NCBI RefSeq assembly: GCF_003428335.1 | Contig: NZ_CP031704.1 | Span: forward strand, 744,001-808,000 | From: Solimonas sp. K1W22B-7 | Lineage (GTDB): Bacteria; Pseudomonadota; Gammaproteobacteria; Nevskiales; Nevskiaceae | Length of the DNA: 64,000 nucleotides | Reading direction: 5' to 3' | Program-made: the position numbers and the translations under genes | Notes under the pieces: generated by a model | What the model was told of the DNA's origin: nothing | Database searches by the model: none | Seen by the model: only the letters and a program-made list of their open reading frames with translations | Shown: positions 57,813 through 64,000 of the stretch, one piece after another | Layout of the letters: each line of letters starts with the position of its first letter | Numbering within the stretch: position 1 is the stretch's first letter

Positions 57813-58778
57813 ATGACTCGCCTTACTGTTCTTGCCGCAGCCGGTCTTATGGTTGCGGGTGCTGTTTCTGCCGCAACTGCACCCGCCAAGCCGGCTGAAG
57901 GCCCGCTGCAGGTTGTCCTCGCCGGCACCGTCCACCAGGCCCTGTTCGCCATCGACTTCGGCGACAAGCTGGGCGTGGCGGTGGGGGCGGGTGGCGAGGT
58001 GCAGGAGTCCGCCGACCACGGTGTGAGCTGGAAGCTCGCCAAGGCGCCGACGCAGCTGTCGCTGCTGGGCGTGGGCGTGGCCGGCGATCACGCGGTGGCC
58101 GTGGGGCAGAGCGGCACGGTGCTGCTGCGCGGTGCCGACGGCCAGTGGGCCGCGGGCACCAGCGGCAGCAAGCAGCGCCTGCTGGCGGTGGAGATCAACA
58201 GCGCCGGCCGCGCGGTGACGGTCGGCGCCTTCGGCACCGTGCTGGTGTCCGACGATGCCGGCAAGACCTGGCGCAATGCCGCGCCGGCCTGGCCGGAGTT
58301 CGTGCCCGACGGCATGGAGCCGCACATGTACGCGGCCCACGTCGCCGAGGACGGCACGCTGACCATTGCCGGCGAGTTCGGGCTGATCCTGCGCAGCGCC
58401 GATGCCGGCGCCACCTGGACGGCGCTGAACAAGGGCGATGCCTCGCTGTTCGCGTTGCAGCTGCGCGATGACGGCGTCGGCTACGCGGTGGGGCAGAGCG
58501 GCATGATCCTGCGCAGCGCCGACGGCGGCGCCACCTGGGAACAGCGGCCCTCGGGCACCGACGCCCTGCTGCTGGGCGTGCACGCGGCGGCCGACGGCAA
58601 GGTGGTGGTCACCGCCATGCGCGACATGCTGGTGAGCCGCGATGGCGGCGGCCAGTTCAGCCATGTGAAGGGCGGCAGCGTGAACAACCTGTGGTTCGTG
58701 GACGTGACGCAGGCCACGGCCGGCGCCGCGGTGCTGGCCGTGGGCCAGGCGGGACAGATCGTGCGGGTGGAGCCATGA
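57813..58778 (+). CDS. YCF48-type beta-propeller, exported
   Basis: Periplasmic seven-bladed propeller protein of 321 residues with a cleavable signal (LAAAGLMVAGAVSAATA). Repeats such as GVAVGAGGEVQESADHGVSWKLA, GRAVTVGAFGTVLVSDDAGKTWRNA, GEFGLILRSADAGATWTAL and GYAVGQSGMILRSADGGATWEQR match the YCF48/photosystem-II-stability (BNR-like) pattern G-x-x-G-x-I-x-x-S-x-D-G-G-x-T-W. Commonly found next to RND exporters of this type, where it may act as an adaptor. Confidence 0.85.
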   Translation: MTRLTVLAAAGLMVAGAVSAATAPAKPAEGPLQVVLAGTVHQALFAIDFGDKLGVAVGAGGEVQESADHGVSWKLAKAPTQLSLLGVGVAGDHAVAVGQSGTVLLRGADGQWAAGTSGSKQRLLAVEINSAGRAVTVGAFGTVLVSDDAGKTWRNAAPAWPEFVPDGMEPHMYAAHVAEDGTLTIAGEFGLILRSADAGATWTALNKGDASLFALQLRDDGVGYAVGQSGMILRSADGGATWEQRPSGTDALLLGVHAAADGKVVVTAMRDMLVSRDGGGQFSHVKGGSVNNLWFVDVTQATAGAAVLAVGQAGQIVRVEP

Positions 58779-58867
58779 ACGGCTCCTGATTTCCGGGGAA
58801 GCAAAAGCCCGAAGCCGGGCGGTGTCGCGGTGTTGCGAAAGAACAGCGTCTCGAGAGGAGAGAACAA

Positions 58868-60910
58868 ATGCGCAAGACGTACGTGACGGGGATGATGGCG
58901 GCGGGCAGCCTGCTGGCGGCGCCGGGAGCACAGGCGGAAGGCTGGTTCGACGACGTGGGCTTCAACATCGGCGGCTTCATCCGCCCCGAATACGCCTACT
59001 CGCTGAGCAGCGACGACAACCCGGCCAACCAGCTCGGCAATTTCTACAACGAGCAGTCGGTCGCGCGCCAGGCCTACTCTCCCCCTTCGCTGGTGCCGGT
59101 GCTGCTGGGCAACCTGGGCCTGCCGCCGCTGCTTCCCGGGCAGGTAGGCACCTGGACGACGCTGCCGCTGCCGGCGATTCCGGGGCTGGCGGCCGACGCC
59201 AGTTCGCCGGGCCTGCGCGGCGTCAACAACGCCACCGGCGAGGGCACGCCGATGCGCAAGGTCGACAACGACACCAACTACGCCGTGATCCGCTCCGAAG
59301 TGGAACTGGGCGTGCGCTTCACTCCCAACCTCAACCTGACCGCGCGCCTGCGCGGCATCTACGACCCGGTGATGTACGACGAGTTCGACGCCCGGCGCTA
59401 CGCCAACATCCAGGGCGGCATCAGCGGCGGCGATCCGGCGCTGTATGCCGGCAAGCCCAACTACTTCGAGTATCGCGTGGAGGGCGACAACAGCCCCAAC
59501 CCGCTGGAATGGGCCGGCGACGACTACCTGCTGTACTTCCCCAGCCTGGTGCTGGAGTACAACAACGGCCCGCTGACGGTGCGCGCCGGCAACCAGCAGA
59601 TCGCCTGGGGCCAGGCGCTGTTCTTCCGCGTGTTCGACGTGGTCGACGGCCTGGACCTGCGCCGCCACTCGGTGCTGGACTACGCGCAGGAAGAGTATTC
59701 CGACAAGCGCGTGCCCTCGCTGGGCCTGCGCCTGGGCTACCAGTTCAACGAGGAAGTGCTGGTCGACAGCTACGTGCAGAAATTCCAGCCGACCATCTAC
59801 GGCAATCCCAACACGCAGTACAACGTCATCCCGGCGCAGTTCACCGTGCATGACCGCTACGCCGAGGGGGGCTGGGACAGCAAGCTGAGCTACGGCATGC
59901 GCGTCAAGGGCAACTACGGCCAATGGGGCTTCCAGGCCATGGCGGTGCAGCGCTACAACCCCGACGGCGTGTTCCGCTGGACCCAGTCCGGCGTCAACAA
60001 GGACCTGCCGAGCACCCCGGGCTCCACCGGCCAGCTGGTCAACATGTCCCTGGGCCTGTCGGGGAGCCCGAGCTCCGGCACGCTGCTGGCCGGCTCGGCC
60101 TTCGAGGCTTCGCCGGGCGGCGTCTACTCGGCGCAGGAGTGGTTCACCTACGCCGGCTTCGCGCGCCTCAACGCCATCAGCGGCCTCAACGCCTCGATCA
60201 CCGAGTTCCCCACGGCCGGCGGCCTGTTCGCCACGCCGGTGGACACGGTGCCGCAGGCCTACAACGAGCTCAACACCTTCTTCATCGCGGCGGGCGGCAG
60301 CCTGCGCGGGCACATCGCCCGCGAATACGCGCAGGAAGAGGTGTTCGGCCTCGGCGCCAGCTATGTCACCGAAGGCGAGCCCGGCGGCCTGCTGGACCAG
60401 CTGATCATCAACTTCGAAGTCAGCTACACGCCGGACCGCACCTTCACCAACACCTCCCTGAGCCGCAACTACATCAAGGAAGATTCGGTGACGACGGCCC
60501 TGGTGCTGGAGAAGTACCACCGCTTCACCCAGGCCTTCCCGGCCACCTACATCGTGTTCCAGCACATGTATCGCAGCGTCGACGACCTGTTCGGCCGTCA
60601 CCTGAGCGGTTACGGCGGCACGGTGGACAAGGCGGCTCCGGGCGTGGACGGCGCGCACTACTTCGCCTTCGCCTTCCAGCAGCCCTTCCCGCAGGACATC
60701 TACCGCATCGGCTTCGCCACGCTGTACGACCCGCGCGGCAGCATCCTGGTGCAGCCGGGCATCAAGTGGAAGCCCAGCGGCGACTTCACCGTGGAAGCCT
60801 TCTACAGCTACATCGACGGTGCCATGGGCAGCGCCAACCCCAACGACACGCTGCTGTCCACGGTCGACTACGCGGACGAGGTGACGGTGCGCCTGACTTA
60901 CCAGTTCTGA
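58868..60910 (+). CDS. DUF1302 outer-membrane protein
   Basis: Outer-membrane beta-barrel candidate of 680 residues with signal peptide (AAGSLLAAPGAQAE). DUF1302 features are FNIGGFIRPEYAYSL at the mature N-terminus, YAVIRSEVELGVRFTPNLNLTARLRG, VLEYNNGPLTVRAGNQQIAWGQALFFRVFDVVDGLD and a C-terminal strand ending VRLTYQF with terminal Phe, the barrel-assembly signal. GAGAGGAGAG precedes the ATG. It is the probable outer-membrane channel or receptor of the cluster, working with DUF1329 proteins and the RND exporter. Confidence 0.9.
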   Translation: MRKTYVTGMMAAGSLLAAPGAQAEGWFDDVGFNIGGFIRPEYAYSLSSDDNPANQLGNFYNEQSVARQAYSPPSLVPVLLGNLGLPPLLPGQVGTWTTLPLPAIPGLAADASSPGLRGVNNATGEGTPMRKVDNDTNYAVIRSEVELGVRFTPNLNLTARLRGIYDPVMYDEFDARRYANIQGGISGGDPALYAGKPNYFEYRVEGDNSPNPLEWAGDDYLLYFPSLVLEYNNGPLTVRAGNQQIAWGQALFFRVFDVVDGLDLRRHSVLDYAQEEYSDKRVPSLGLRLGYQFNEEVLVDSYVQKFQPTIYGNPNTQYNVIPAQFTVHDRYAEGGWDSKLSYGMRVKGNYGQWGFQAMAVQRYNPDGVFRWTQSGVNKDLPSTPGSTGQLVNMSLGLSGSPSSGTLLAGSAFEASPGGVYSAQEWFTYAGFARLNAISGLNASITEFPTAGGLFATPVDTVPQAYNELNTFFIAAGGSLRGHIAREYAQEEVFGLGASYVTEGEPGGLLDQLIINFEVSYTPDRTFTNTSLSRNYIKEDSVTTALVLEKYHRFTQAFPATYIVFQHMYRSVDDLFGRHLSGYGGTVDKAAPGVDGAHYFAFAFQQPFPQDIYRIGFATLYDPRGSILVQPGIKWKPSGDFTVEAFYSYIDGAMGSANPNDTLLSTVDYADEVTVRLTYQF

Positions 60911-61018
60911 GGATTCTTTGAGCGAGTCCGCTGCCTCCCCCACTCCTCCTATGGGCAGCGTGGATGCCGACGGTGACGAGCCGTCGGCAATTTTTAACAA
61001 CAGGAGCGGCACGTAGGC

Positions 61019-62398
61019 ATGAGGATTCTCCGCTACGACCGTGATTTCAGCCGCCGCCGCTTCCTCGGCGGCCTGGCACGCGGTGCGGCCACGGCCGGCG
61101 TGCTGATGCCGTTGTGGGATGCAGTGGCCAGGGACGGCGATGTCAGTCGCGCCTATCCCGAAGAACTGCTGTCGATCGAGAACTGGTCCAAGGGCAAGCT
61201 CAAGGCCGGCGACGAGATCACGGCCAACAACGTCGAGCTGGTCAAGGGCCTGCTGGAACCGATCAAGTACGCCCAGGTGTCGACGATGGGACGGCGGCTG
61301 CGCATCCTGCCCACCACCACCGACATCATGCGGCTGAGCCCCTGGGAATACCTGGAGGCTTCGCTGAAGAATCGCGGCCAGGCGCAGTTCGACGCCAAGG
61401 GCAACGTGGTGACGCAGCAGGGCAAGCCCTGGATCGGCGGCAATCCGTTTCCGGATGCGAAGACCGGCCTGGAACTGTTCGCCGCCCTGACGCTCAGCTG
61501 GGGCCGGCATGACGCCTCGATGTACGCGATCAAGGAATACGACGTCGGCCTGGCCGGCGACATCGACTTCCGCTACGAGCTGGGCTGGGCCGAGATGTCG
61601 CCGGTGGCGCGCACCACGATGGAGCCGCGCCCCTACTGGACCGGCAAGGAGGACACGCTGCGCTACCAGTCGGTGTTCTTCCTCAAGCCCGACTCGGTCA
61701 ACGGCACCTCCTTCCTCAACATCTGGCCCTACGACCAGAACCGCTTCCCCGATCTCTACGGCTACCTGCCGGAGTTCCGGCGCATCCGCCAGTTCCCTAC
61801 CGACCAGCGCTTCGAGCCGCTGATCGCCGGTTCCACGCTGTACCTGTCCGACGCCTGGGCGGCCGGCGATCCGCTGCACACCTGGGGCAACTACAGGATC
61901 GTCGGGCGCGGGCCGCTGCTGGCCGCGGTGTCCGGCGGCTGGAGCCCCGACCATGCCAACTGGGAGCACCGCACGCACGGCGGTCCCAAGGGCAAGACCT
62001 TCTGGGACACCGGCGTGGAGCTGGTGCCCGAGGCGATCGTCGTCGAGGCCGAGCCGGTGAAGTTCCCGCGCGCGCCGGTGAGCAAGAAGCGCGTCTGGTT
62101 CGACGCCCGCACCGGCCTGCCGGTGGCGATGGTCACCTACGACCGCCGCGGCGATCCCTACCACTCCTTCGACGCCGCCTTCGCGCTGTACGACGCGGGG
62201 CCGAAGTCGGTGATGGACGGCAAGCATCCCTACTGGTCGTGGAGCCACGTCCACGCCTTCAACCTGCAGACCAGCCAGATGACGCGGCTGGAACAGGTGC
62301 GCGAGATCTCCGGCGGCCACCGCAGCCAGGCCAACGATCCGGGGATGTACGAGCGCTATCTGACGAATACGGCGTTGATGCGGCTGGGGAGGGTGTGA
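61019..62398 (+). CDS. DUF1329 protein, Tat-exported, paralogue 2
   Basis: Protein of 459 residues, paralogue of the gene at 56217, sharing AYPEELLSIE, LTLSWGRHD, RFPDLYGYLPEFRRIRQFPT and TYDRRGDPYHSF. Its signal DFSRRRFLGGLARGAATAGVL is an excellent twin-arginine motif (S-R-R-x-F-L), indicating folding in the cytoplasm before export, perhaps with a cofactor or partner. Two diverged paralogues in one cluster suggest two steps of relay or two ligands. Confidence 0.85.
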   Translation: MRILRYDRDFSRRRFLGGLARGAATAGVLMPLWDAVARDGDVSRAYPEELLSIENWSKGKLKAGDEITANNVELVKGLLEPIKYAQVSTMGRRLRILPTTTDIMRLSPWEYLEASLKNRGQAQFDAKGNVVTQQGKPWIGGNPFPDAKTGLELFAALTLSWGRHDASMYAIKEYDVGLAGDIDFRYELGWAEMSPVARTTMEPRPYWTGKEDTLRYQSVFFLKPDSVNGTSFLNIWPYDQNRFPDLYGYLPEFRRIRQFPTDQRFEPLIAGSTLYLSDAWAAGDPLHTWGNYRIVGRGPLLAAVSGGWSPDHANWEHRTHGGPKGKTFWDTGVELVPEAIVVEAEPVKFPRAPVSKKRVWFDARTGLPVAMVTYDRRGDPYHSFDAAFALYDAGPKSVMDGKHPYWSWSHVHAFNLQTSQMTRLEQVREISGGHRSQANDPGMYERYLTNTALMRLGRV

Positions 62399-62445
62399 TG
62401 AGAACGTTCACCGCTGCTTTCGAAGCCTTGCCCACACGGGAACCC

Positions 62446-62530
62446 CTCTCACACCGGGAGAGAGGCAGGGCGAGGGAATGGATTCCCGAGGTAGGGCAAC
62501 GCATGGAGCAGTTGCCGAGCGAGGGTCGGA
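62446..62530. repeat. CCCCTCTCAC repeat with conserved tail
   Basis: Diverged copy of the CCCCTCTCCC family with the tail GAGGTAGGGCAACGCATGGA. It occupies part of the 62399-62777 gap; the rest of that gap shows no convincing gene. Confidence 0.65.
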
Positions 62531-62777
62531 AGCCGACCGCGGCGCAGGCTCTGCGCCAACCCTCCCACCGGGAGAGGCAGGACGAGTGGGAGCGCTTCGC
62601 CGCGGCCTACTCTTCACAACTACCCGCCCGGGTGGCGAGCGCCAACGACACGACGCATAGGGTACTCACACGCACCGACAAGAGTGCCGCGGAGGAGCCC
62701 ACCATGAGAACGACAGCAGCATCCGCGACGCCACGCCAGACCGACGGCCGTCGCAACCGCATCCAGGAGAACGGTTC

Positions 62778-64000
62778 ATGAACGCAGCAACAGAAGCGGA
62801 CGTCCGCGCCCGCAGCCGCCGTGCCACGGCGGAAGCGCCCGCGGCAGCCGCCCCGGTGCCGAAGTCCGGCGCCGGCAAGCTGATCAACATCGACAACGGC
62901 GGCACGCTCACCGATTTCTGCGTGATCGACGGCAGCCGCGTCTACCGCACCAAGTCGGTAACTACGCCCTACGACCTGTCGAAGTGCTTCTTCGACGGCC
63001 TGCGCAAGGCCAGCGTCGCGATCTATGGCAAGGAAGACTTGCTGGGCCTGCTGCTCAGCACCGACCACATCCGCTATTCCACGACGCAGGGCACCAATGC
63101 CCTGGTCGAGCGCAAGGGCCAGCGCCTGGGCCTGCTGCTGGGCGGCATCGAGCCCGCGGCGCTGCAGGCCGACGCGCAGCAGAAGGACGTGTTCGCCGGC
63201 CTGGTCGGCGCGCGCGTGACCGTGCTCGACACGTCGGCCGACGACGCCACGCTGGAAGTGGCGGCGACGCAGGCGATCAACCGCCTGTCCTCGGAAGGCG
63301 CCAACCGCATCGTCATCGGCTTCGGCGGCGCGCAGCGAGACGAGGGCGAGAACCGCCTGAAGCGCATCCTGCTGAAGAAGTTCCCGCCGCACCTGCTCGG
63401 CGCCATCCCGCTGCTGTACTCGCATGAAGTGGTGCAGGACGAGGACGACTCGCGCCGCATCTGGACGGCGATCTTCAACGCCTTCCTGCATCCGGCGATG
63501 GAGCGCTTCCTGTACAACGCCGAGCACCGCCTGCGCGAGTACAAGACCAGGAATCCGCTGCTGATCTTCCGCAACGACGGTGCCTCGGCGCGCATCTCGC
63601 GCACCGCCGCGGTCAAGACCTATTCCTCCGGCCCGCGCGGCGGTGCCGAGGGCGCGCGCGCACTGGCGGCGCACTACGGCTTCAAGCGCCTGCTGGGCAT
63701 GGACATCGGCGGCACCACCACCGACATCAGCCTGGTGGAAGGCGGCAACGTCACCACCGAGCGCCGCGGCCACATCGAGGGTGTGGTCACCTCGCTGCCG
63801 CTGTGCAAGGTGGTCAGCGCCGGCGTCGGCGGCTCTTCCATCGTGTCGGTGGTGGACGGCCGCATCAAGGTCGGCCCCGAGTCGGTCGGTGGCGCGCCCG
63901 GCCCGGCCTGCTTCGGCCTGGGCGGCACGCTGGCCACGATCACCGATGCCTTCCTGGTGCTGGGCCTGCTGGACCCGGCGAGCTTCTTCGGCGGTGAACT
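62778..64000 (+). CDS. Hydantoinase/oxoprolinase-family protein (N-terminal part)
   Basis: First 407 residues of an ASKHA-fold enzyme of the HyuA/acetone-carboxylase-beta group; the gene runs off the right edge. After a 30-residue Ala/Arg-rich extension, LINIDNGGTLTDFCVIDGSRVYRTKSVTTP is the first phosphate-binding loop (GGTxTD), and LLGMDIGGTTTDISLVEGG with GVVTSLPLCKVVSAGVGGSS is the second half of the ATPase core. ATP-dependent lactam or ketone activation is the family's chemistry. GGAGAACG precedes the ATG. Its place behind the DUF1329/DUF1302 genes hints that it acts on the same imported or exported substrate (inference). Confidence 0.85.
   Translation, partial: MNAATEADVRARSRRATAEAPAAAAPVPKSGAGKLINIDNGGTLTDFCVIDGSRVYRTKSVTTPYDLSKCFFDGLRKASVAIYGKEDLLGLLLSTDHIRYSTTQGTNALVERKGQRLGLLLGGIEPAALQADAQQKDVFAGLVGARVTVLDTSADDATLEVAATQAINRLSSEGANRIVIGFGGAQRDEGENRLKRILLKKFPPHLLGAIPLLYSHEVVQDEDDSRRIWTAIFNAFLHPAMERFLYNAEHRLREYKTRNPLLIFRNDGASARISRTAAVKTYSSGPRGGAEGARALAAHYGFKRLLGMDIGGTTTDISLVEGGNVTTERRGHIEGVVTSLPLCKVVSAGVGGSSIVSVVDGRIKVGPESVGGAPGPACFGLGGTLATITDAFLVLGLLDPASFFGGE

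Noticed and set aside
58481-62320. A minus-strand open frame of 1279 codons across YCF48, DUF1302 and DUF1329
   Set aside because: Same antisense-shadow composition (long runs of Val, Gly, Arg, His, Gln); the plus-strand genes have signal peptides, motifs and ribosome sites.
62401-62777. A gene in the gap between the second DUF1329 gene and the hydantoinase-like gene
   Set aside because: The open frame there translates a palindromic repeat and low-complexity Arg/Thr sequence without a ribosome site.

Overview
The window is chromosomal DNA from a GC-rich Gram-negative bacterium. Lipoproteins, Tat signals, an outer-membrane DUF1302 protein, a class Ia NrdB with NrdR-type boxes and dense GC-rich palindromic intergenic repeats all point to a gammaproteobacterium. 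The RND/DUF1329/YCF48/DUF1302 cluster and the DUF6351 lipoprotein suggest the Nevskiales/Solimonadaceae neighbourhood, but that placement is inference. No rRNA, tRNA or CRISPR array was seen.

Left part (1-22.7 kb): mostly native-looking genes. These are an APC permease (cut by the window edge), a GcvA-like LysR regulator, a GNAT acetyltransferase, a DUF6351 lipoprotein, three NAD(P)-dependent SDR-type enzymes, a SnoaL-like protein, a MerR regulator divergent from a drug-efflux MFS transporter, an H1-like Lys/Ala protein, DUF305 and LVIVD secreted proteins, an IS30 element, a secreted repeat protein, a Phd/zeta toxin-antitoxin pair and a DUF1326/DUF2182 pair. A tandemly duplicated small cysteine-containing protein (7.1-8.4 kb) also lies here.

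Middle part (22.8-38.9 kb): an accessory block of hydrolase-rich transcription units. They are (a) a secreted glycine-rich protein, a secreted caspase-like peptidase, a trypsin-type zymogen and an unknown secreted protein; (b) a membrane protein divergent from two unknown proteins and an ATP-grasp ligase; (c) a trypsin-like protease fused to a DRGH nuclease; (d) an alpha/beta-hydrolase lipoprotein and a 1290-residue membrane patatin. Each unit, and each copy of the duplicated gene at 7.1-8.4 kb, has a related 20-bp palindrome upstream (half-site close to ACMTGAC, six-base spacer). I propose that these genes form one regulon; this is the main new observation.

Right-middle part (39-51 kb): a DUF1376 gene, an SRPBCC protein and a GMC oxidoreductase, followed by a mosaic of A/T-richer defence-like genes. 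These are two AlbA_2 (Schlafen-like) proteins, each just downstream of a copy of the GMC 3' end, then a DUF2971 protein, a protein with a possible HEPN motif and a NACHT NTPase. DUF1905 and nitroreductase genes of native composition sit between the two AlbA_2 genes.

Right part (51-64 kb): nrdB with NrdR-like boxes and a DnaA box, a solitary Phd antitoxin, then a co-directional cluster (RND exporter, two Tat-exported DUF1329 proteins, a YCF48 propeller, a DUF1302 outer-membrane protein and a hydantoinase/oxoprolinase-family enzyme cut by the window edge). That cluster looks like an envelope system for handling a hydrophobic substrate.
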